A stretch of 64,000 bases of DNA, from NCBI RefSeq assembly GCF_002201535.1, contig NZ_NIWW01000003.1:372001-436000 (forward strand), read 5' to 3'. The notes below the pieces were generated by a model. It saw only the letters and a list, made by a program, of their open reading frames with translations. It did not search any database and was not told the DNA's origin. Below, piece by piece: positions 54,503 to 63,143 of this stretch. Position numbers and translations under genes: made by a program. The stretch's first letter is position 1. Each line of letters opens with the position of its first letter. This DNA is from Lacimicrobium sp. SS2-24 (GTDB lineage: Bacteria > Pseudomonadota > Gammaproteobacteria > Enterobacterales > Alteromonadaceae).

Positions 54503-56383
54503 TTACTCAAACACATGCAGCCAGAGATCATCACCGCTGCCGTTGTCATTAATGGCATACTCAAACGCCCCTTTGGGATAGCGCTGATCTTTACCAGACA
54601 CGGAGGTGTCATAGCTGCCCCATTTTTGCAGGTTCCACTTCCCATAGGGGTCTTGCACGGTGTAATACTCACCATCAAAGCCGGTTACCACCATAATATG
54701 ACCGGGATTAGTAAACCAGCCATGCACAATCACCGGGATCCCCTGAGTAACGAGATCTCTGAGTTGGGTGATCGTACCGTTGGTATATCCCGTGTCGCGG
54801 ACGGTTGCCCCGGCTTCTTCAGCCAGCGTATTAAACCCCCATGCCAACGAAGGCACATCCTGCAACAATCCGAAGCGTTCATACAGGTAATCCGGCGTAC
54901 GCTTACCCAATTGCTGGGCATCGGTTAATCCGAAGTAATCACTTACCATCGCTAATGAGGTAACACTGCAGGTGGCGTGGGGTTGGTAGCTGTTCTCCAA
55001 CTGACTGTAATAAGGCACGGATTGGGCAGGCGGTTCGGGCTCATTGTTCGCCGGTGGCTGCGCCATAAAGGCAAGCATGTCGTTGCTGTTATTGTGGCAG
55101 GCCACATCGCCGTCAAATGCCTGTTGCTGCCAATCCAGCGCCTGCCAGTCCTGCCATACTGCCTGAGGAACCGAGCCTCCTGGGACCCGCCAGATACTGG
55201 CATTTGGGCCGGCGGCATCAATAAAGGCGCTGATTTCACTGACCGTAATATCGTCATATTCTGTCGAAACAATGTGCCAGATAGGCTTTGTGGCGCCCAG
55301 CTGACGATACTCACAATTACCCGCTTCAATCCAGCGTTTAGGATCAGCCATATAGCTGTCTCCCCACACCTCTACGTAGGTCTGAGGCATGTGAAAATCC
55401 ACATACTGATCGATGATACCCACGTTCATGCCCTGATCCATGGGATTACTCCAGGTCGTAGCGCCAATTTTAAAGCTGCTGTCGGCGTGCCCCTCATTGA
55501 TGGCATCGGTACGAGCCACTGCAAAGGCCTGAAACAGGTCGTGCAAGGCGGCACTGGTATTATTGAATTCCACTTCCACGTCCAGTACAAAGCCAACATA
55601 GCCATATTGAGCGGCATAGTACAACGCATCAGCCTGCGCCGTCTCATTGCCCGGATAATTGTATGACCACGCCCAGGGTTCGATGCCACGAGAACGGTAG
55701 ATCTCGGTGGTATCAGTGGAGCAGGCATCGGTGAACAGGCTGCAACTGTTGGTACCATCGGCAATCTTTATAAAAACCCGCTTGGTTCCCATAGCCACCA
55801 GCTCATCGGCGAGTTGGGTATGGGTTTTGTTCAGGCCCTGCTCATCGATATACCAGAGCCAGGCTCCCAGGCGGTTTACCGGCTCACCTGCCTGCATAGC
55901 GTTTTTTACACTTTGGTAAAACGTAGCACTCCACCTGTTGGTCAGGCAGGCATTACCGCCCGAAAGACTCTGACACGCCGCCACCTCTTGTGCACTGAAA
56001 TGACCATAAACATTATTCGGACCACTGCTGACCTGCTCAAAACAATGACCGCCATAGGTGGGCGAACGAATACTGCCATCGGGACAATCTCCTGCCCCGC
56101 GCAGATTATTGGTGAAGGCTTCAGACCAGCGCATCAGATCAATGTTCTGCCCCTCCACTGTCACGGTATAGGTATTGCTGCAGGCAGAGCCACCGCCGTA
56201 CTGATTACATTTATCCACCATATTCAGGGTGAACGGGCCATAAGCATTGTTACCATCGGCACAAAAGCCCATTTGTGCATCAAATTGACTTCCATCCGGG
56301 CACAATGCCAGTGCCTGTGCACTGAACAGTAGCGTGACTGCCAGTATCGGAGTTGTTATTCGCATTAGTCTGTTCCTGTTCAA
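54503..56383 (-). CDS. Exported fusion: Cys-rich repeats, TIM-barrel glycosidase-like domain, C39-like peptidase
   Basis: A 626-residue secreted protein with a signal peptide (1-26, ALA-L) and three parts. Residues 28-160 hold two similar Cys-rich modules (CPDGS, later NN-x-YGxF, then C-x-GG-x-AC; Cys28/41/59/68 and Cys100/114/137/146). Residues about 170-430 resemble a TIM-barrel glycoside-hydrolase fold, with KRVFIKIADG and GFVLDVEVEFN as likely acidic active strands. Residues 454-626 are a C39-like peptidase with Cys472, His562 and Asp578, close to the protein at 45858. A role in breaking cell-wall glycan and peptide is a fair guess; the substrate is not known. Confidence 0.75.
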   Translation of the reverse strand: MNRNRLMRITTPILAVTLLFSAQALALCPDGSQFDAQMGFCADGNNAYGPFTLNMVDKCNQYGGGSACSNTYTVTVEGQNIDLMRWSEAFTNNLRGAGDCPDGSIRSPTYGGHCFEQVSSGPNNVYGHFSAQEVAACQSLSGGNACLTNRWSATFYQSVKNAMQAGEPVNRLGAWLWYIDEQGLNKTHTQLADELVAMGTKRVFIKIADGTNSCSLFTDACSTDTTEIYRSRGIEPWAWSYNYPGNETAQADALYYAAQYGYVGFVLDVEVEFNNTSAALHDLFQAFAVARTDAINEGHADSSFKIGATTWSNPMDQGMNVGIIDQYVDFHMPQTYVEVWGDSYMADPKRWIEAGNCEYRQLGATKPIWHIVSTEYDDITVSEISAFIDAAGPNASIWRVPGGSVPQAVWQDWQALDWQQQAFDGDVACHNNSNDMLAFMAQPPANNEPEPPAQSVPYYSQLENSYQPHATCSVTSLAMVSDYFGLTDAQQLGKRTPDYLYERFGLLQDVPSLAWGFNTLAEEAGATVRDTGYTNGTITQLRDLVTQGIPVIVHGWFTNPGHIMVVTGFDGEYYTVQDPYGKWNLQKWGSYDTSVSGKDQRYPKGAFEYAINDNGSGDDLWLHVFE

Positions 56384-56596
56384 AAAAGTATGCCATCAAA
56401 AGGACCTCTAAAGTCACGAAACATCGACCTTACCTTCACCGGAGGAGCATTTATCTCCTCTTTGTCAGGCTACCCGGGTGCTTTATTTACATTAAATTAA
56501 CATCGATAGTCCCTGTCGATATTTGCTGTTCAATGGGCACTTTGTATAGGTTTATACGATGGAAAGGAAGACGTCAGATGGCTTAACAACAGGCAT

Positions 56597-56624
56597 AAAA
56601 AGACCGGGCAGACGAACTGCCCGG
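56597..56624 (-). terminator. Terminator after the amidase gene
   Basis: CCGGGCAG and CTGCCCGG form a perfect 8-base stem with a 5-base loop; on the minus strand TCTTTTTATG follows. It lies 40 bases after the amidase stop. Confidence 0.8.
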
Positions 56625-56663
56625 CAAAAGTTTCAGGGAAAACATCCCCGTCACGGGAAAGGG

Positions 56664-58076
56664 TTACTCTGGAGTTTTAAACTGTGGTGCTGGCAATGGT
56701 CCATGGAGCTGTTCCAGGAGTCGTGCCAGGGTGAAGACCTCCTGCTCTTGATAGGGGTGTCCGACTATCTGCAATGAGCTGGGCACGCCGTTATCGCACA
56801 TACCATTGGGCATGGACATCACCGGGCATTGTCCGAGCGTATTGAAGGGGTAGGTCATAAACCACCCTTTGTTGGCATCAACCTGCTTGCCATCCACACT
56901 AATGGTGTCCTGGCTATAATCGAAGTCAGCCGGCACCCGGGTCGTCGCCAGTGTCGGACACAGCAGCACATCATAGTTTCTGAAAACACTCGCCAGCGCA
57001 TCCCACATCTTGCAGACATGCAGATTGGCCTCAAAGATATCTTCAACGCTCAGACAAGCAACCTGATCCAGATACCATCGCAGGTAACTGGTCATTTTCG
57101 GACGGTTCTCCGGGGTATCCAGATTTTTTCTTAAAAACATCCCCATCAGCGCCCGCTGGTGTACTTTTGCCGTCTGTATAACCTGCTCATCCCAGTCAAG
57201 TTCCACCACGTCTACCGCTACACCGGCCTGCTCCAGCAATTTGGCACTGTGCATCAGGTTAGCCCGGATATCAGGCTCTACGGCGTAGAATCCCAGATCC
57301 GGTGAGATGGCCACCTTGAGGGAGGTCAACGGACGATTTTGCCCTATGGCATCAGGAATGAAAGAATGGGAGTCACCCCAATGGCTGCCACGAATAAATG
57401 GATACAGGTATTCCAGATCGGCCAGCTCACGGGTGAGTAATCCATGGTGACAGTAGGGATCGATATTAAAAGGCGCAATTTCTGCCACCCTGCCGTGAGG
57501 GGGCTTGTATCCAAACAGACCACAAAAGGCCGCCGGGATCCGCAGCGACCCTCCGATGTCCGTGCCATTGGCAAAACTCGCCATGCCAGAAGCCACCGCA
57601 ATGGCAGAGCCACCGGAGGAGCCCCCACAGGTGATGTCGGTATTCCATGGATTACGACTGATACCCCAGATATCAGACCAGGTTACGGCTGCCGTGGAAC
57701 ACTCGGGCGTGGTAGTGCGCCCGTGCACAATGGCGCCATGGCGCATCAGTGCCTGAGGCACAGGATCGGTACTGGTGGCCACGGCATTCGCCAGACAATG
57801 GCTGCCGTTGGTGGTAATCTGACCCTGTATATAGGTTTCATCTTTTATCGCCACCGCCAGGCCGCTTAATGGCTGATACTGGCCCTGTTGGTAGAGCGCA
57901 TCGGCTTGTTTAGCCTGTTCCAGCGCCTGCTCGGGAAATTGAAACGCGAAGGCATTGACCGCTGGATTAACCTGCTTAATGCGCTGGTGATAGCTTTGCA
58001 TTAACTCAGATGGGGACAGTTTTTTATCCCGCATGCGGTTCAGCAGTTCAATGACACTGAGCTGATAAGGTTGCAT
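56664..58076 (-). CDS. Amidase signature family hydrolase
   Basis: Hydrolase of 470 residues in the amidase-signature family, which cuts carboxamides. The Lys-cisSer-Ser triad is Lys78 (AIKDETYI), Ser153 (GGSSGGSAIAVASG) and Ser177 (GTDIGGSLRIPAAF), with the canonical 75 and 24 residue gaps. There is no signal peptide and no GatA-type companion gene, so it is a stand-alone amidase, perhaps for peptide amides or other small amides, rather than part of the tRNA amidotransferase. Specificity is unknown. Confidence 0.9.
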   Translation of the reverse strand: MQPYQLSVIELLNRMRDKKLSPSELMQSYHQRIKQVNPAVNAFAFQFPEQALEQAKQADALYQQGQYQPLSGLAVAIKDETYIQGQITTNGSHCLANAVATSTDPVPQALMRHGAIVHGRTTTPECSTAAVTWSDIWGISRNPWNTDITCGGSSGGSAIAVASGMASFANGTDIGGSLRIPAAFCGLFGYKPPHGRVAEIAPFNIDPYCHHGLLTRELADLEYLYPFIRGSHWGDSHSFIPDAIGQNRPLTSLKVAISPDLGFYAVEPDIRANLMHSAKLLEQAGVAVDVVELDWDEQVIQTAKVHQRALMGMFLRKNLDTPENRPKMTSYLRWYLDQVACLSVEDIFEANLHVCKMWDALASVFRNYDVLLCPTLATTRVPADFDYSQDTISVDGKQVDANKGWFMTYPFNTLGQCPVMSMPNGMCDNGVPSSLQIVGHPYQEQEVFTLARLLEQLHGPLPAPQFKTPE

Positions 58077-58210
58077 ACTGTTCCCCGTTAATGACGTGAT
58101 AATCTATTGTTAACAGCAATGACCGATAAATTAAATTGATTACCATAGCTTCAACCTATCAAAAATGACCCTGCTTGGCGTAACAGGTTCATGACCGGTC
58201 TATGGCGTGT

Positions 58211-60559
58211 TCAGCCAAATAGCCCCATTTGCTGACTGACCAGGGTATCAAAGTCGACCCCGATAAAGGGCAGAATGCCTTCTGCAACCGGTCGAATCTG
58301 ACGCTCTATATAGTGTTCATAATCCAGCGCTGTAGTCTGATACTCCAGTGTCTGAGGGCCACTTAAGGTCATCACATAGCGAACCCAGCCCTTTTGCTGA
58401 TAACGCAGTGGTTGCCCCTGCGCCTGATTCTGTTCGTCAGCAAGACGGGCAGCACGCACATGGGGCGGAATATTTTTGATATAGGACGTCAGGGGTTTAC
58501 GCAGTCTTTTACGGTAAACCAGCAGTTTATCCAGCTGACCATCTTTAACCTGTTGAATAATCTGGCGCACATAGGCCAGGACATCCTCATCGTCAAAAAT
58601 GCTCTGATACAACCGGGTCTGAAAGCGTTTCGCCAGTTCGGTCCAGTCCGAGCGTACCGATTCCAGCCCTTTAAAGACCAGTTCATCGCCCTTCTCTGTA
58701 GCTTTCAGACCAGCGTAGCGTTTCTTACTGCCCTGCTCTGAACCTCGAATTGTGGGCATCACAAAACGTCTGAAGTGACTCTCAAATTCAATTTCCAGAA
58801 AACACTCCAGATTCAGCTCGTCACTCAGTTTTTGCTGCCAGCGCTGATTAATCATCTGCTCCAGTTCGCGGCCATAGGTCTGGGCCTGTTCGTCTGTGGT
58901 GTTGTCCCCCAGCCACACAAAGGTGGAGTCGGTATCACCATAGATAACCTGATGTCCCTGCTCTTCTATCCAGCGTGCCGTGGTTTGCATGATGTCGTGA
59001 CCACGCAAGGTAATGGAACTGGCCAGGCGCGTATCGTAAAAACGGCACCCGCCGGATCCCAGCACCCCATAAAAAGAGTTCATCAGAATTTTAATCGCTT
59101 GTGAACGGGCGGCGTCCTGTTGCTTTTTTGCATCATCACGCTGCGCCCATAAACTGGCAATAATCTCAGGCAGAAAGTGGCGAGTGCGGTGAAATGCCCC
59201 TCCACGATATCCGGGAATGGCGTTCTGCGGGTCCTGCAATCCCTCAATTAACCCCAGTGGATCGATCTTAAATGTCCGTATAATCGACGGATACAGACTC
59301 TTGAAGTCCAGCACCAGAACCTGTTTGTAAAGCCCCGGGCGGGACTCCATCACGTAACCACCGGGACTCGCCAGGCCGCCATTTTCAGGCAGATTAGGTG
59401 CCACATAACCGGCCCGGTGCAGATGCGGCAGATAAAGATTGGTAAACGCCGCCACCGATCCTCCCCAGCGGTCCAACTCCAGTCCCGTCAGACGACTGCG
59501 CAAGGTCAGAAAATCCAGTAACCGGGTCTGCGCGAAGATCTCTTCCACCAGCACGCAGTCCTGCAGGTTGTATTCAGCTAGTTTGCGCTTGTTATGCACA
59601 AAATCGTGTTCAATGGCCGCCAGACGATTATCCACATCGTCCGTGGCCTTGCCCTTACCCAGCAATTGCTGACTAACCTGTTCGAGGCTAAAACTGTCGA
59701 ATTGATAGGTTGCCGCTTTGAGTGCATCGATGCCATCGATTACCACCCGCCCTGGCACCGTTACAAACCCCTGATTTGTTTCCCGCCCACTGCGCCAGCT
59801 AACGGGGCTGTTGTCACGGCCCATCAGCAGCCTCATACCGGTTCGTTTGGCGCGCTCCAGTAACAGCTTGAAGTCAAAATTGACCACATTCCAGCCAATC
59901 AGAAGATCAGGATCGTATTCGGTAACCGCCTCGGTCAGCGCCTGTAACAAGGCTTTTTCATTCTCAACCCACAGGATCCAGTCACACTGAGGTTGCGCTT
60001 CACCTATCATGATGACCCGTTGATAGTCGCCCGATGACAATCCGATAGAGTACAAGGCTCCCTGAGCACTGCACTCCAGATCCAACGACAAATATCGAAA
60101 TGCAGGCTGATAGTCCGAGGGTTTGATTCTGGCCGATGTCATTTCCATGTGGCGGGCATGCTGTCGGGGCTCGCCGGTGAATGCCAGGCTGGCACAAACA
60201 AAGCGCTCCATCAGATAGCGATCAGCAAGGCGAATATCATCTTCTAAACACACAATACCCTGCCCTCTGAGCACGTCTCTGGCCTGAAACGCCAACGACG
60301 GCGCATCAAAATACAGCGCGCAGACTTGCTGATGGGCGAATGTCCTTAAGTTCAACTCACGGAACTGATAAGTAATGCCTTGAGCAGATAACAGGCTCCC
60401 GACCTGCCGATACACGCGCTGCTCAACAAAAAAACAGCTCTGCTGCGCCGGGGTGACCAGTTTCACCGGGCCCTGCGGGGTCGTCAGCCACATCTCCAGG
60501 CAGGTCTTACCCTTAACCTCAACGCTCTGGCGAGTAAGAACGAAACCCTGCTGCGACAT
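58211..60559 (-). CDS. polB: DNA polymerase II
   Basis: Family B DNA polymerase of 782 residues, SOS-linked in relatives, used in replication restart and lesion bypass. The exonuclease domain shows LSLDLECS (Exo I), GWNVVNFDFKLL (Exo II) and YNLQDCVLV (Exo III). The polymerase domain shows DFKSLYPSII (motif A), KILMNSFYGVLGS (motif B) and YGDTDSTFV (motif C), so both activities look intact. The ATG at 60559 begins with the normal family start; a GTG ten codons upstream is less likely. I see no LexA box in the AT-rich upstream region. Confidence 0.95.
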   Translation of the reverse strand: MSQQGFVLTRQSVEVKGKTCLEMWLTTPQGPVKLVTPAQQSCFFVEQRVYRQVGSLLSAQGITYQFRELNLRTFAHQQVCALYFDAPSLAFQARDVLRGQGIVCLEDDIRLADRYLMERFVCASLAFTGEPRQHARHMEMTSARIKPSDYQPAFRYLSLDLECSAQGALYSIGLSSGDYQRVIMIGEAQPQCDWILWVENEKALLQALTEAVTEYDPDLLIGWNVVNFDFKLLLERAKRTGMRLLMGRDNSPVSWRSGRETNQGFVTVPGRVVIDGIDALKAATYQFDSFSLEQVSQQLLGKGKATDDVDNRLAAIEHDFVHNKRKLAEYNLQDCVLVEEIFAQTRLLDFLTLRSRLTGLELDRWGGSVAAFTNLYLPHLHRAGYVAPNLPENGGLASPGGYVMESRPGLYKQVLVLDFKSLYPSIIRTFKIDPLGLIEGLQDPQNAIPGYRGGAFHRTRHFLPEIIASLWAQRDDAKKQQDAARSQAIKILMNSFYGVLGSGGCRFYDTRLASSITLRGHDIMQTTARWIEEQGHQVIYGDTDSTFVWLGDNTTDEQAQTYGRELEQMINQRWQQKLSDELNLECFLEIEFESHFRRFVMPTIRGSEQGSKKRYAGLKATEKGDELVFKGLESVRSDWTELAKRFQTRLYQSIFDDEDVLAYVRQIIQQVKDGQLDKLLVYRKRLRKPLTSYIKNIPPHVRAARLADEQNQAQGQPLRYQQKGWVRYVMTLSGPQTLEYQTTALDYEHYIERQIRPVAEGILPFIGVDFDTLVSQQMGLFG

Positions 60560-60932
60560 AGAAATGACACGACCCCAATAAAAAACCACACCATATCAGG
60601 TTTATCACACCGGCACCTGATCCGGGAACGCAACAACAAGGTTATTCTTTATATCTAAATATTATATAAAAATATGGAACTGAATATTTACGCAATAATA
60701 AACACGCGCCCCCTTATTGGCATTGGAATAAGTGCATAAATGACGGTTTTTTATGCATAAAACCAAGAGGTTAAATTTTTACACAAGATTAACATTTGCG
60801 CTTCTGTGCTAACGTTTAGCTCGGGTCAATCGGGATGGGCAATACGCTCATCCATATAGCCACCGACAACGGACAGGTGGAATTGACCACTTCAAGGGAA
60901 CCAAATACACACAACAAGTAAAAAGGTATCCA
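60560..60932. other. AT-rich intergenic region between polB and the cyanophycinase gene
   Basis: No gene is seen. The stretch 60640-60710 is a long A/T-rich block like an UP element, and promoters for both divergent genes should lie here, but I could not pick a reliable -35/-10 pair. An AAAGGT ribosome site precedes the ATG at 60933. Confidence 0.5.
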
Positions 60933-62048
60933 ATGAATTCCTATAAAACACTTATCAGCTGTGCGTTATGCGCAGTCTTTTCTGTTTCTGTTTCTGCAGC
61001 AAAACCAGACCATGCCGGCGGTGGCGGCGGTGGCGGCGGTGGCGGCGATGGCGGCGGTAGTGGAAGTTATGAATACAGCCTGGCATGTGGTAGTACTGGT
61101 AACAGTGTTACCACCTCGCAGGCCACCCTGCTTATCGGCGGTGCAGAAGCAGGAGCCAGCGGTGAAGTTAATGCCACACAATGGCTGGTCAATCACGCCC
61201 CGGGCGGCGATTACCTGGTACTGAGAACCGGTGGTACCGGCTCGCAGGCGGCCTGGATGTGTGACACCTTTGGTAATGATCTCGGCTCCGCCGCTGAACT
61301 GTCTATTGATGATCGCAGCGCCGCTGACAACCCTGACGTGGCCGCCCTGATTAATGATGCGGAGATCATTTTTATCGCCGGTGGCGACCAGAATCAGTAT
61401 GAAGACAACTGGAAAGGCACTCTGGTTGAAACGGCGCTCAATCAGCATATTAGCTCCGACAAGGCTCCCGTCGCCGGAACCAGTGCGGGTCTGGCCATTC
61501 TCGGGCAGTCCTATTATGCACCGGCAAACCTGGGCGTATTGTCCAGAGAAATCCTGGATGACCCCTACCATGTCAATACCAATGATATTAATCACGGCGA
61601 TTTTCTGTTGCACCCTCAGTTGGCAGGGGTGATCACCGACACTCATCTGGACAGAGTCTCGGGCAAAGGCCGTAAAACCGAAACCCGTCACGGTCGGACT
61701 TTCGGATTTCTTGCCCGCTCGGTCGCCGACACGGGCAGTCTGAATGCCCGGGCCATAGGTGTCGATGAAGGAACATTGGTGGCTCTGGACAACTCAGGTG
61801 TGGCAACCGTATATGGTGAAGGTTCAGCATACTTTATGCAGCCCAACAACTATCCTGAACAGATCCAGTCCGGACAGTCTCTGGTGTGGGACAACGGCGG
61901 TCAGGCCGTCAGCGTCTACCGTATACAGGGCTCTGTATCCGGCAATGGCAGTTTCGATGTGCAGAACTGGAATGGTTCCGGTGGTAACTGGAGCGACTGG
62001 TTTACCACCTCCGGATATGATGGTTTTAACTGCCCAAGCGGCTGTTAA
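60933..62048 (+). CDS. Exported cyanophycinase (peptidase S51 fold)
   Basis: Secreted serine peptidase of 371 residues related to cyanophycinase, which cuts cyanophycin (multi-L-arginyl-poly-aspartate) to Asp-Arg dipeptides. It has a signal peptide (1-23) and a Gly-rich linker (about 29-43). Nucleophile Ser184 lies in GTSAGLAI. IIFIAGGDQNQY and the ITDTHLDRVSGKGR region complete the S51 landmarks. Several C-terminal residues (WNGSGGNWSDWFTTSGYDGFNCPSGC, positions about 346-371) look like a small extra domain with two Cys. The export signal fits the extracellular (CphE-like) enzymes used to feed on cyanophycin released by other cells; no synthetase gene is nearby. Confidence 0.8.
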   Translation: MNSYKTLISCALCAVFSVSVSAAKPDHAGGGGGGGGGGDGGGSGSYEYSLACGSTGNSVTTSQATLLIGGAEAGASGEVNATQWLVNHAPGGDYLVLRTGGTGSQAAWMCDTFGNDLGSAAELSIDDRSAADNPDVAALINDAEIIFIAGGDQNQYEDNWKGTLVETALNQHISSDKAPVAGTSAGLAILGQSYYAPANLGVLSREILDDPYHVNTNDINHGDFLLHPQLAGVITDTHLDRVSGKGRKTETRHGRTFGFLARSVADTGSLNARAIGVDEGTLVALDNSGVATVYGEGSAYFMQPNNYPEQIQSGQSLVWDNGGQAVSVYRIQGSVSGNGSFDVQNWNGSGGNWSDWFTTSGYDGFNCPSGC

Positions 62049-62055
62049 TACCCCC

Positions 62056-62085
62056 ATCAGGCGGGCTTAACTGAGTCCGCCTGAT
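62056..62085 (+). terminator. Hairpin after the cyanophycinase gene
   Basis: ATCAGGCGG pairs with CCGCCTGAT around a 12-base loop, seven bases after the stop codon. Only a weak T-tract follows, so ending of transcription may be partial. Confidence 0.4.
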
Positions 62086-62192
62086 TCCATTGTCCGCGCC
62101 CCCGCGGATGAATTTTATCTGGCCTTTATCCACCTCCCCCTTTATCCTTGCGATCTGTTACCCCCAGCGGTTAAGTGAGCCCCGGAAAAGGA

Positions 62193-63059
62193 ATGTCACG
62201 TCGATTCTTGTCTCTTTTACTCTGTTGTTGCTGTGCTTTTCATGCTGTCGCTGAATCTGTGTTATGGGTAAGTCCTGATAATGAAGGACGCACTCACAAA
62301 AACATTCCCTCCATGGGGGTTAAAGAAGCCACCTTTGCCCTGCTGACTGAAGCGATGCCGGGTCTGGATATTCGCGTCGTCTCCGCCAATAACAATCGCG
62401 CTCTGCAAATGCTGGAGGACTATCCGGCCGCCTGCGCGGGAAATAAAATTCTCAGCAAAGATCGCGCGCAACGCTACTACGCCACCACACTACCGCAAAC
62501 GGTTTTTCCCGGCCTTCGCCTGTATACCCGTGAAGACGCTGCCATCACCCGCAAGTTAGAGGCCATACAGCAAAACGGCCCGCTGTTGTTGAGTCAGGTC
62601 CTTCAATATGTGTCAGAGCGGCAGTTTGGGGTCGTGGGCGGTAGGCGATACAGTGACAGCATCGACAACATATTGCATGCACCAAAGTGGCAGCAAAAGG
62701 TTTGGATCCGCACGGCGTCAGATATGGGTGCCGGTATGATGGATATGTTACTGAGTGAGCGCATTGAAGCAATGCTGGAGCATCCCAATAGCGCCTATCA
62801 TTATCATCAGCAACTCAACTCTGCAGTAACACTTCACAGTTTTACTGTCACTGAGGCGCCGGATCGGGCGCTGGGTTATATTCTGTGTTCTAAAACGCCC
62901 CAGGGAAAGCAGCTGAGTGAGCACTTTAACCAGGCCATCAGCACCGTTAGCCAGACACCGGCCTACCTGCGGGCGCATTTGGACTGGCTGCCACAAAAAG
63001 AACAGGATAAAGCTGCCTACCTGCAGCTTTATAATCAAATTTATGGCACCGGATTCTGA
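62193..63059 (+). CDS. Periplasmic binding protein-like protein (TIGR02285 type), second copy
   Basis: Exported protein of 288 residues with a signal peptide (1-20, AVA-ES) and the same extracellular solute-binding fold as the protein at 30228, though identity is low. Landmarks are VLWVSPDN at the mature start, and GYILCSKTPQGKQLSEHFNQAI and YLRAHLDWLPQ near the end. I use the ATG at 62193, next to GGAAAAGGA; a GTG six codons upstream is possible. No ABC transporter or sensor kinase lies beside it. Its place after the cyanophycinase gene may be chance or may point to Asp/Arg binding. Confidence 0.62.
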   Translation: MSRRFLSLLLCCCCAFHAVAESVLWVSPDNEGRTHKNIPSMGVKEATFALLTEAMPGLDIRVVSANNNRALQMLEDYPAACAGNKILSKDRAQRYYATTLPQTVFPGLRLYTREDAAITRKLEAIQQNGPLLLSQVLQYVSERQFGVVGGRRYSDSIDNILHAPKWQQKVWIRTASDMGAGMMDMLLSERIEAMLEHPNSAYHYHQQLNSAVTLHSFTVTEAPDRALGYILCSKTPQGKQLSEHFNQAISTVSQTPAYLRAHLDWLPQKEQDKAAYLQLYNQIYGTGF

Positions 63060-63143
63060 GCACAGCAGTATAGAAATCGGCACTGCAACACAGCGGGATT
63101 TTGTGGCAAACTCGGGGCACCATTTCTCAGCTGAAAGCTCATC

